DNA from: Prevotella sp. CAG:485
Lineage (GTDB): Bacteria > Bacteroidota > Bacteroidia > Bacteroidales > Muribaculaceae
Direction: 5' to 3'
NCBI GenBank assembly: GCA_000437495.1
Contig: FR897831.1
Location: 2,545 to 7,670, forward strand
Length of the DNA: 5,126 nt
Positions 1 to 5,071 of this stretch are shown piece by piece. The position numbers and the translations under genes are program-made. Below the pieces are notes generated by a model. The model was not told where the DNA came from, did no database searches, and worked only from the letters and a program-made list of their open reading frames with translations. How positions within the stretch are numbered: the first letter of the stretch is position 1; each line of letters starts with the position of its first letter.

Positions 1-78
1 CCCGCCACGACTTTGCGGCGGTTGCTTAAAAGGTTATGGTAGAGAAGATGTGCTGTGATACGGCCGGTGAGCGATGCT

Positions 79-669
79 TCAGACGCTGAGGGCGATTTCC
101 TTCTCAGCGGCAATGCGGCGCAGGTTCAGCACGGCGTAACGCATACGACCTAATGCGGTGTTGATGCTTACGCGGGTTTCCTCTGCTATCTCCTTGAAGC
201 TCATGTTGCGATAGAAACGCATGGTGAGTACTTCGCGCTGCGGGTCAGGCAGATATTTGATGAGGCTGCGCACATCTTCCATCAGCTGACGGCTGATGAT
301 GTCTTCTTCTATGGTGGCTTCCGAAAGCTCTTTGCGGTTGAGTACATCGACTTCCGAAATGCTGCTGCTCTGCAGATTTTCAGCTTTTGTCTGCCGGTAA
401 TAATCTATTATGAGGTTATGCGCTATGCGGGTTATCCATGCGGGAAACTTGCCGTTTTCCGTATATCGTCCCTGTTTGATAGTGAGGATAGCTTTCACAA
501 ACGTGTCCTGGAAGATGTCGTTGGCCACGTCTTCGTTCTTCACCGTTCGTATGATATAGGCAAATACCTTGTCGCTGTATTTTTTCAGCAGCTGATCAAA
601 GGCGTCATTGTTGCCTTGCGCATAAGCCTTGACCAACTCGGCGTCGGTCATGCTTGTTATCTTTACCAT
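79..669 (-). CDS. ECF-type RNA polymerase sigma factor (sigma-70 family)
   Basis: This 196-aa protein has the two-domain layout and length of an ECF sigma factor, which directs core RNA polymerase to a specific promoter set. Region 2 spans about residues 24-93. It includes the core-binding segment around DIFQDTF (51-57) and the -10 recognition helix in the stretch FPAWITRIAHNLIIDYYR (75-92). A Ser/Glu-rich linker (about 95-128) leads to region 4 (about 130-183), with LPDPQREVLTMRF (140-152) and a helix-turn-helix at about 156-179. There is no region 1.1 or region 3. The first ATG is preferred because AGGA lies a few bases upstream; a second Met at residue 7 is possible. No anti-sigma gene is visible: the upstream neighbour is prmA, and only 78 nt downstream are in the window. 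It appears to have its own promoter at 755-786. The family is clear; the regulon is unknown. Confidence 0.95.
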   Translation of the reverse strand: MVKITSMTDAELVKAYAQGNNDAFDQLLKKYSDKVFAYIIRTVKNEDVANDIFQDTFVKAILTIKQGRYTENGKFPAWITRIAHNLIIDYYRQTKAENLQSSSISEVDVLNRKELSEATIEEDIISRQLMEDVRSLIKYLPDPQREVLTMRFYRNMSFKEIAEETRVSINTALGRMRYAVLNLRRIAAEKEIALSV

Positions 670-754
670 TCTTTTCCTATACTTGTGTTAGGTAGAGTTC
701 TTTCGATAGGCGTAATGTTTTAGTGATAGGTTTAGTTATTGTTTTTTGCGATTG

Positions 755-786
755 TAAAATTACAAAAAAAAATTGTGCTGTGCAAG
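755..786 (-). promoter_or_regulatory. Candidate Bacteroidetes-type promoter of the sigma factor gene
   Basis: Read on the minus strand, CTTG (783-786) is followed after exactly 20 nt by TAATTTTA (755-762). The Bacteroidetes consensus is TTTG, 19-21 nt, TAnnTTTG, so each box is one base off at the correct spacing. Transcription would start near 748-750, giving a leader of about 80 nt before the ATG at 669. The spacer contains nine consecutive T on the coding strand (764-772). The site lies just downstream of the prmA stop codon, so read-through from prmA could also contribute. Confidence 0.5.
764..772. repeat. Nine-base A/T homopolymer in the promoter spacer
   Basis: Nine consecutive A on the plus strand (T on the minus strand) lie entirely between the two boxes of the candidate sigma-factor promoter. 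A homopolymer of this length can slip during replication, and gain or loss of one base would change the spacer from 20 to 19 or 21 nt. Whether this matters for expression is inference. Confidence 0.85.
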
Positions 787-817
787 CTAAAAATTCTTAA
801 AAATCTGTACGCCGATG

Positions 818-1663
818 TTAAGTGGCTGTAAATTCGGCTCTTACCCACTCGTTGTCGAGAGCATAATTGTTGAACTGCAGCCTGTTTTTCTCGGCGTATG
901 CGCGTATCACGTCCAGGTCGGGCAGATAGAACCCGCTGCAAATGAGTTTGCCTCCCTCTTTCAGGGCTTGCCTGTAGCGGTCTATGTCGGCTGTGATGAT
1001 GTTGCGGTTTATGTTAGCCAGCATCAGATCAGCCTTCGGCAGCATTGACAGCTGAGAGGCATCGCCACAGATAAGCCGGGGATGAACCGAGTTGAGAACG
1101 GCGTTGTCGCAGGCATTGGCGTAGGCGTCGCTGTCTATCTCTATGCCGTATACCTCTTTGGCGCCCAGCATACATGCCAGGATTGCCAGAATACCCGTTC
1201 CGGTGCCCATGTCTGTTACTGTAAGTCCTTGCAGACTGTTGTTCAGCAGATACTCCATCATCAGCCGCGTTGTGGAGTGATGGCCGGTGCCGAATGCCAT
1301 TTTAGGGTCTACCACAATTTCATAGTCTGCTTTGGGTGCATTGGTGTGGAACGAGCTGCGTACAACCACCTTGTCGCCTATTACCAACGGCTGGAAGTAG
1401 TTCTTTTCCCATTCGTGGTTCCAGTCGCGGCCTTGTTCCACGGTGTGAGTGGCTTTCAGCGTTACTCCCGGTGCGGGGAAGTCGGCTATCAGGGCGTTTG
1501 CAGCTTCGCAGTCCCAGCTGTCCTTGTATGTGTAGGCGGTGAGCAGGGGTGCGTTGTGGGTGAATGACTCGTAGCCTATGTCGCCAAGAAGGGCCGAAAG
1601 GAAATCGGCCATATCTTCGCTCCAAGGCTGTATCTCTATGTCGGTACGGATATAATCCCTCAT
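818..1663 (-). CDS. prmA: Ribosomal protein L11 methyltransferase PrmA
   Basis: This 281-aa cytoplasmic enzyme is predicted to methylate ribosomal protein L11 using S-adenosylmethionine. The N-terminal substrate-recognition part (about 1-75) is followed by the conserved linker WNHEWEKNY (81-89) and the PrmA hallmark MAFGTGHHSTT (122-132). A Rossmann-fold methyltransferase domain follows: motif I TDMGTGTGILAI (150-161), the acidic end of strand 2 in GIEID (173-177), GDAS (200-203), and LANINRN (215-221) in place of the NPPY of other methyltransferases. Length is close to the family norm. The frame stays open upstream to a TTG at 1697-1699, but the ATG at 1661-1663 is preferred because the next 12 codons overlap the promoter and do not resemble PrmA. 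The gene stands alone, with its own promoter at 1669-1700. The sigma-factor gene lies about 150 bp downstream. Confidence 0.96.
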   Translation of the reverse strand: MRDYIRTDIEIQPWSEDMADFLSALLGDIGYESFTHNAPLLTAYTYKDSWDCEAANALIADFPAPGVTLKATHTVEQGRDWNHEWEKNYFQPLVIGDKVVVRSSFHTNAPKADYEIVVDPKMAFGTGHHSTTRLMMEYLLNNSLQGLTVTDMGTGTGILAILACMLGAKEVYGIEIDSDAYANACDNAVLNSVHPRLICGDASQLSMLPKADLMLANINRNIITADIDRYRQALKEGGKLICSGFYLPDLDVIRAYAEKNRLQFNNYALDNEWVRAEFTAT

Positions 1664-1668
1664 GACTG

Positions 1669-1700
1669 CAAATTTAATACATTTTGCAGCGCTATGCAAA
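1669..1700 (-). promoter_or_regulatory. Consensus Bacteroidetes promoter of prmA
   Basis: On the minus strand TTTG (1697-1700) is followed after 20 nt by TAAATTTG (1669-1676). This is an exact match to the TTTG / TAnnTTTG consensus used by the primary sigma factor of Bacteroides. Only five bases (1664-1668) separate the -7 box from the prmA ATG, so the start of transcription should fall at or within a base or two of the A of the ATG. That predicts a leaderless or nearly leaderless mRNA, with no room for a ribosome binding site. Confidence 0.85.
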
Positions 1701-1718
1701 TCTTAGACTATGAGGGTC

Positions 1719-1747
1719 GGAGAAGAGGGGAGAGGAATAAGGAGAGG
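1719..1747 (-). other. Pyrimidine tract downstream of the membrane-gene cluster
   Basis: On the plus strand 28 of 29 bases are purines (the exception is T1738). The minus-strand RNA leaving the 105-aa gene would therefore be almost pure C/U and poor in G. It sits between the stop codon at 1810 and the prmA promoter. No G+C-rich hairpin with a U-run is present here, so an unstructured C-rich tract of this kind could act as a Rho loading site to end transcription of the cluster. The composition is seen; the function is inference. Confidence 0.3.
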
Positions 1748-1794
1748 CTGAGAGTGGCTGTTGCGGACAACGACGATATCCGATGACGCTTATG

Positions 1795-1817
1795 AGTGCT
1801 TATCGGCACTTATCGGC
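1795..1817. repeat. Small hairpin and 9-bp tandem repeat at the end of the 105-aa gene
   Basis: CTTATCGGC occurs twice, at 1799-1807 and 1809-1817, separated by one base. The same stretch forms a short perfect stem, AGTGC (1795-1799) with GCACT (1806-1810) around a six-base loop. The second repeat copy overlaps the TAA stop and the two C-terminal Arg codons of the 105-aa gene. No U-run follows on the minus strand, so this is not a convincing intrinsic terminator. It may be a chance duplication. Confidence 0.5.
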
Positions 1818-2127
1818 GGAAGAAGCCGATTATCTTGCGCCCGGTGCGGAACATGGAGAAGCCAAGCGCTATGATGTCGGCATACGACAGCAGGCGCAGT
1901 CCTTTGTTGAGGATGCCCAATACGCCCGAACTTTTCCCTTCGCCGGGGGTGAGCTTGCTTTTGAACATCTCCGCGGCATCATAAGTCATTTTCTCTTTCA
2001 GTAGCTCCATGCGCACGCGGGCAACGAGACGCTGCTGGCGCAGTTCGCTCAGGGTGTAACCTCTGAAGCCTTCAGTCTTATGAGGAGCGGTGAGCTTAGT
2101 TGCTTCGTTCTGCTTTGCCATGTTCAT
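1810..2127 (-). CDS. Small basic protein, possible YqjK analogue
   Basis: This 105-aa protein has no named catalytic motif and I do not recognise its family with certainty. The N-terminal 20 residues are polar. A long charged helix is likely at about 25-58 (TLSELRQQRLVARVRMELLK). A Gly-rich turn follows (61-72), then a moderately hydrophobic stretch (about 74-93), and the chain ends in a basic tail, RTGRKIIGFFRR. Its start overlaps the stop of the upstream gene as ATGA, indicating translational coupling; Met3 is an alternative start. It lies behind a YqjE/Holin-X-like gene. The helix containing RQQRL followed by a hydrophobic segment and basic end resembles the layout of enterobacterial YqjK, which follows YqjE. 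The coding call is strong because of the overlap and position; the YqjK comparison is inference from layout only. Confidence 0.85.
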   Translation of the reverse strand: MNMAKQNEATKLTAPHKTEGFRGYTLSELRQQRLVARVRMELLKEKMTYDAAEMFKSKLTPGEGKSSGVLGILNKGLRLLSYADIIALGFSMFRTGRKIIGFFRR

Positions 2128-2486
2128 TGTTGTGATTTGTTTTTAGTGTCGAAAAGAATACGGGTAAGCAGACGGCTTATCGGCGTGAGTATAAGGGGGT
2201 CGCGGAGCAGAATCAGCAGTATGCACAGCAACAAAAAGACGCCTGCCGTGCTCAGGTAAGCCAATGCCGCGGGCATGAACAGCTTAAACAGTTCGGCACA
2301 GCTGAAGCCTAAGAAGATAAACACAAAGGCAAGCATTGCCAGACAAACTATGCCCAACACCAGCATGCCGCCGAGCATGGTGAATTTCTCGGCCGCCGTG
2401 AACTTGGCATATTCAATGCTGACCTCCACAAAACGCAGAGCCTCGCTCTTGAGTTTGTTGAGCTGGTCTATGATTGATGATTTCAT
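2124..2486 (-). CDS. Holin-X / YqjE-like inner membrane protein
   Basis: This 120-aa membrane protein starts with an amphipathic, charged N-terminal helix (1-34, with KLKSEALRFVEVSIEYAKFT). Two strongly hydrophobic segments follow, at about 37-61 and 72-94. It ends with RDPLILTPISRLLTRILF (95-112) and a polar tail. That is the plan of the 'phage holin family' / Holin superfamily III (YqjE, DUF1469) proteins common in Bacteroidetes chromosomes. Despite the name, nothing here suggests lysis: there is no endolysin or other phage gene nearby, and the downstream partner is a small basic protein overlapping by ATGA. It probably works with that partner in the inner membrane. A 154-nt gap containing a stem-loop separates it from the YtxH genes, so it may share their transcript or have its own promoter. 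I see no clear promoter box in the gap. Confidence 0.88.
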   Translation of the reverse strand: MKSSIIDQLNKLKSEALRFVEVSIEYAKFTAAEKFTMLGGMLVLGIVCLAMLAFVFIFLGFSCAELFKLFMPAALAYLSTAGVFLLLCILLILLRDPLILTPISRLLTRILFDTKNKSQQ

Positions 2487-2559
2487 AATGTTAATATTGC
2501 AGCAATTTTGCCGGGATGGAGAATTTGCCGACCGGGTAATGCTTATGTTTTATATAAGC

Positions 2560-2608
2560 TAAAGAGGGGTCCGGGCAGCTGTATGAATCTGCGTCGGCAC
2601 CCTCTTTA
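2560..2608 (-). terminator. Stem-loop between the YtxH pair and the Holin-X gene
   Basis: TAAAGAGGG (2560-2568) pairs perfectly with CCCTCTTTA (2600-2608), and CCG/CGG (2571-2573 with 2595-2597) extends the stem after a small internal loop. The whole element closes a loop of about 21 nt. On the minus strand it follows the second YtxH gene by about 32 nt. The downstream sequence is AU-rich but has no uninterrupted U-run. It may be a partial terminator, or a stabiliser of the 3' end of the YtxH transcript. The pairing is seen; the role is inferred. Confidence 0.5.
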
Positions 2609-2640
2609 AGTCTTTCCTGCGGTTGAAGAATGGCCGCTGC

Positions 2641-2838
2641 TTATTTCTCTACGTTGGCAGAGAGTTCGGCTACCAGTGCGTCTACTTCGCTGTCGCAAAG
2701 TTTCACGCCTTTGCGGTGGAGCAGTTCACATATCTTTGTGCGAAGGTCTTCGCCTTTTGTAGGTGCGAACAAAAGGGCGGCTGTGCAGCCTACTATGGCA
2801 CCTCCAAGAAAGGCATAAAGCAGATTGAGTCCTTTCAT
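2641..2838 (-). CDS. YtxH-type small membrane protein (second copy)
   Basis: This 65-aa protein has one glycine-zipper membrane segment near the N-terminus (about 4-25, with GGAIVG). The family signature APTKGEDLR (25-33) follows, then a charged, probably helical C-terminal half (34-65). This is the usual plan of YtxH-domain proteins: a single membrane anchor with a soluble helical tail. By gapless comparison it is about one third identical to the neighbouring copy at 2864-3067 (22 of 65 positions), sharing GGA, G17, LL-AP-KG, R33 and KG-x-x-L. It differs in having Cys at 18, 37 and 48, which the other copy lacks. The start is 25 nt downstream of the previous stop, consistent with co-transcription. 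No Shine-Dalgarno sequence is visible. The biochemical role is unknown. Confidence 0.88.
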   Translation of the reverse strand: MKGLNLLYAFLGGAIVGCTAALLFAPTKGEDLRTKICELLHRKGVKLCDSEVDALVAELSANVEK

Positions 2839-2863
2839 TGTCTCTGTACTTTGGGGTTGGGGT

Positions 2864-3067
2864 TTATATCTGTTTCTCGAGTTGATCCTCTATCTCTTCA
2901 GCTATCTCTTCCAGCTTCTCGCCTTTGAGGTTGATGCCTTTGCTTTTGAGAATCTTTATGATGTTGCGACGGGTTTCGCTACCTTTGTGAGGTGCTACTA
3001 AAAGGCCTACTGCGGCTCCTGCTACTGCGCCGCCAATAACAGCTGCTATTACATGTATCGGTTTCAT
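2864..3067 (-). CDS. YtxH-type small membrane protein (first copy)
   Basis: This 67-aa protein has a Gly/Ala-rich hydrophobic anchor at about 4-25 (GGAVAGAAVG), followed by APHKGSETRR (25-34). Its long charged C-terminal helix ends in alternating acidic and basic residues (EEIAEEIEDQLEKQI). This is a YtxH-domain protein of normal small size. The anchor plus charged helix is reminiscent of the YqjD/ElaB class, although there the anchor is at the C-terminus. It is the first gene of the putative four-gene cluster, with a leader of roughly 110 nt behind a candidate -7 box at 3182-3189. A close paralogue follows after 25 nt. Members are often annotated as stress-related or general membrane proteins; no function can be assigned from sequence. 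Confidence 0.9.
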   Translation of the reverse strand: MKPIHVIAAVIGGAVAGAAVGLLVAPHKGSETRRNIIKILKSKGINLKGEKLEEIAEEIEDQLEKQI

Positions 3068-3132
3068 ACTGTGTGTGTTTATTTAGTATTTCGTTTGTTA
3101 TCTATTTAACGCTTCAGGCGCTGAGTAGGTTT

Positions 3133-3149
3133 AAAAGGTTTAACCTTTT
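3133..3149. repeat. Palindrome in the leader of the YtxH cluster
   Basis: AAAAGGTT (3133-3140) and AACCTTTT (3142-3149) are perfect inverted repeats around a single T. In RNA this could form a six-base-pair stem with a five-base loop. It overlaps a direct repeat of GGTTTAA (3128-3134 and 3137-3143). It lies in the untranslated leader, about 65-80 nt before the first YtxH start. It could be a regulator binding site or a weak hairpin. Only the symmetry is seen. Confidence 0.5.
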
Positions 3150-3181
3150 TGTTGACATGGGGCGTCTGCCGATTGCCGCTG

Positions 3182-3189
3182 CAAAGTTA
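3182..3189 (-). promoter_or_regulatory. Candidate -7 box for the YtxH cluster
   Basis: On the minus strand TAACTTTG matches the Bacteroidetes -7 consensus TAnnTTTG exactly. No TTTG-like -33 box stands at the expected 19-21 nt upstream (that stretch is GA-rich), so the promoter is only half convincing. If it is used, the transcript has a leader of about 110 nt before the ATG at 3067. The whole gap 3068-3284 holds this box, the palindrome at 3133-3149 and no ORF I would support. Confidence 0.45.
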
Positions 3190-3284
3190 AGCAAATTCAT
3201 CCACATTTCCTCTCGAAGCTTTTATCAGCTCTGAAAATTTATCCGTCGATGGCTTTCGCACCCGGTCGGCTTGCACCCTATGCG

Positions 3285-4904
3285 TCAGAATTTATAACCC
3301 ATGGTCAGCACAATCTGGTGATTGGCCGAGGTGATGCGAGCGCTCGGGCAGAGGTCTGCATTCTTTATGTCGGCCGGGAAGGGATGGAATTCCGATTGAC
3401 GGTTCTTATACACGTAAGCTAAGTCGGTGTAGAAGCCTTTGTGATGGAAACCGAGGCCGCCGGTGATGTAATATGTGCGGTCATCGAGGGTGTAGTCCAG
3501 GCGTGCGCCGTCGGTGTAGACTTCCTGCTGATTCTCGCGGTACTCCGATTTCACAGGGGCGCTCTGCAGGGCATATCCGGCACGGAGCGACACGTTGCGG
3601 CTCAGTCGTGCCTCAACGCCTATGCGCAGCGTGTTGGTCGACTGATACATATCTTTGATGTCGGAATTGGTGTATTCGTAAGGGTCGCCGTTGAGCCATT
3701 CGTCGCTGTATTTGTCGGTGAAGTGGCAGTATTTGTAGTTGGCCCATTCGTAGTCGGCAGAGATGATGAAGCGGTTCGACAGCACACCGGCTATGGAGGC
3801 TATGAAGCGCCACGGAGTGCGGAAACGATAATCGTAGATAGCATCGAAACCCTCGTTCGTAATCTTGTCGTAGCTGTATTGATTGTTGGCATAGTTGCCC
3901 TGGGCTCTGGCGTAGAATGACTGTTCAAGACTGTACCAGGTGGGAGTGTGCATGGCGAAACCTATGCGCAGCTCCTGAATCGGTTTTAAGATGAAGCCTA
4001 ACTTATAGTTGAAGCCGGTGCCCGTTACACGATAATTGTTGTAGAGCTGCGTGTGGGAGTCTGTCTGGCCACTATACACATCGGGGATATTCACGTATGC
4101 GTCGTTGAGGTCTTCGCCCCACATTGATTTGCGCTGGTAGCTGAAATCGATGATGCCGAAGTCCATACCCCAATAGAGGATATTGTTGATGTTGCCGCCG
4201 AAGGCTATGTTGTACTCATCCTGGCTGCCTTTGTCCTGCACTTTGTAATACCCCGAGCCTGTGGTGCCGTCGCCGAACTGACCCTCCCAATGCACTTTGC
4301 CGTCGCTGAGGTTGCGCGGCGCTATGAAGTGTGCAGAATAGCCCAAAATAGAGGCCCAGGGAGCCTGATAGCCGCCATCCTGAGGGTTGTAGGGGTTGAA
4401 CGTAGAAGTCGGCGTCATGTCGTTTATGGTGGCTTCGCCGCCATTGGCCAGAGCTGCCATATACTGCGATATGGAGGCATTCAGCTCAGGCACTACGCCA
4501 CGGAAACGGCGGTTGAACGACGAGGTCTTGTTGTAGGTGAAGCCGAGGTTGACGTTCCTCAGCGCACCCTGATTGCGCACCGTGAATATTACGCCTGCAT
4601 TGTTGAGGTAGAAGGGCGTGTTCGACTGTGTGCGGCTGACACCCTGACTGGTGCCTTTCGACTGCTGGGCATCGAGGTCGAGGGTGAAGCCTATGTCATT
4701 GTTTCTGTAAACGCCGATGCCGCCGGGATTGTAACTCAGGCAGGTCATATCGCCGCCTAATGCGCCGAAAGCACCTCCCATCGACATGAAACGGGCTGTG
4801 CCTTTCAGATCAGGTTGGGCAAACTGATAAGCATCTGTGGCATTCTGTGCCGACATAAGGGCCGGCAGGGCTAAGATCGAGAGGGCAAGTAAAAATTTCT
4901 TCAT
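3285..4904 (-). CDS. OmpP1/FadL-family outer membrane transport protein
   Basis: This 539-aa outer membrane beta-barrel probably lets hydrophobic molecules such as long-chain fatty acids across the outer membrane. It begins with a signal peptide (MKKFLLALSILALPALMSA, cleavage near residue 19-20). The conserved FadL/TodX N-terminal block comes next: GTARFMSMGGAFGALGGD (35-52) and LSYNPGGIGVY (56-66), corresponding to the plug/hatch region. The rest alternates aromatic-rich strands with polar loops, and the chain ends in QIVLTMGYKF, with the terminal Phe expected of a BAM substrate. Length is slightly above E. coli FadL, which is normal for Bacteroidetes members. It appears to be monocistronic: the stop is more than 200 nt from the next gene, and an inverted repeat separates it from the gene upstream. 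No clear promoter boxes are visible in 4905-4996. The substrate is unknown; such proteins are sometimes annotated as hemin receptors. Confidence 0.92.
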   Translation of the reverse strand: MKKFLLALSILALPALMSAQNATDAYQFAQPDLKGTARFMSMGGAFGALGGDMTCLSYNPGGIGVYRNNDIGFTLDLDAQQSKGTSQGVSRTQSNTPFYLNNAGVIFTVRNQGALRNVNLGFTYNKTSSFNRRFRGVVPELNASISQYMAALANGGEATINDMTPTSTFNPYNPQDGGYQAPWASILGYSAHFIAPRNLSDGKVHWEGQFGDGTTGSGYYKVQDKGSQDEYNIAFGGNINNILYWGMDFGIIDFSYQRKSMWGEDLNDAYVNIPDVYSGQTDSHTQLYNNYRVTGTGFNYKLGFILKPIQELRIGFAMHTPTWYSLEQSFYARAQGNYANNQYSYDKITNEGFDAIYDYRFRTPWRFIASIAGVLSNRFIISADYEWANYKYCHFTDKYSDEWLNGDPYEYTNSDIKDMYQSTNTLRIGVEARLSRNVSLRAGYALQSAPVKSEYRENQQEVYTDGARLDYTLDDRTYYITGGLGFHHKGFYTDLAYVYKNRQSEFHPFPADIKNADLCPSARITSANHQIVLTMGYKF

Positions 4905-4996
4905 AATTATTTTGCGATTGGGTCTGTTGTGGTTTGCAAAGGCCCGATATTATCAGTGTTTAGAGATTTTGGTTTTTTTACTTTTTTGCACCGCGA

Positions 4997-5043
4997 GGGG
5001 GTGAAAGGGTTCAACGGCTGTGAGCCGGTCATCTTTCACCCCC
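4997..5043 (-). terminator. Perfect 11-bp inverted repeat, possible terminator of the partial gene
   Basis: GGGGGTGAAAG (4997-5007) and CTTTCACCCCC (5033-5043) are perfectly complementary. Inside the 25-nt loop a second stem, CGGCT/AGCCG (5015-5019 with 5023-5027), has a three-base loop. The element begins about 28 nt after the stop of the right-edge gene and precedes the outer membrane protein gene, the usual place for a terminator. It lacks a U-run: on the minus strand the downstream sequence is A-rich. It is therefore either a non-canonical terminator, a 3'-end stabiliser or a protein-binding element. Confidence 0.5.
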
Positions 5044-5071
5044 GTAATCGGATGCTTCTGAGATTATATTA

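Noticed and set aside
3..29. Possible C-terminal end of a plus-strand gene, reading RHDFAAVA then TAA
   Set aside because: Nine codons cannot be distinguished from chance, and every other gene is on the minus strand. A small CCGCC/GGCGG inverted repeat at 2-21 is also too short to call at the window edge.
732..941. 69-codon minus-strand frame overlapping the end of prmA and the sigma-factor promoter
   Set aside because: It overlaps prmA in another frame and has a low-quality, Arg-rich then Phe-rich sequence with no family resemblance.
1082..1567. 161-codon plus-strand reading frame inside prmA
   Set aside because: It is antisense to well-conserved PrmA motifs, has an implausible composition (Val, Cys and Gly rich) and no supporting signals.
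1664..1699. Twelve-codon N-terminal extension of PrmA from a TTG start
   Set aside because: The extension lies over the consensus promoter, has no similarity to PrmA, and would need a transcript starting upstream of that promoter.
2124..2486. Prophage lysis gene because of the holin-like fold
   Set aside because: No endolysin, structural, integrase or attachment sequence is nearby, and the family is common in ordinary Bacteroidetes chromosomes.
3441..3920. 159-codon and similar plus-strand frames inside the outer membrane protein gene, including 4290-4760
   Set aside because: They are antisense to a convincing beta-barrel protein, and their Val/Ala/Arg-rich composition is that of codon shadows.
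4905..4996. Promoter for the outer membrane protein gene
   Set aside because: No TTTG/TAnnTTTG pair at correct spacing is present; GATAATATC and CCTTTGC are only partial resemblances.
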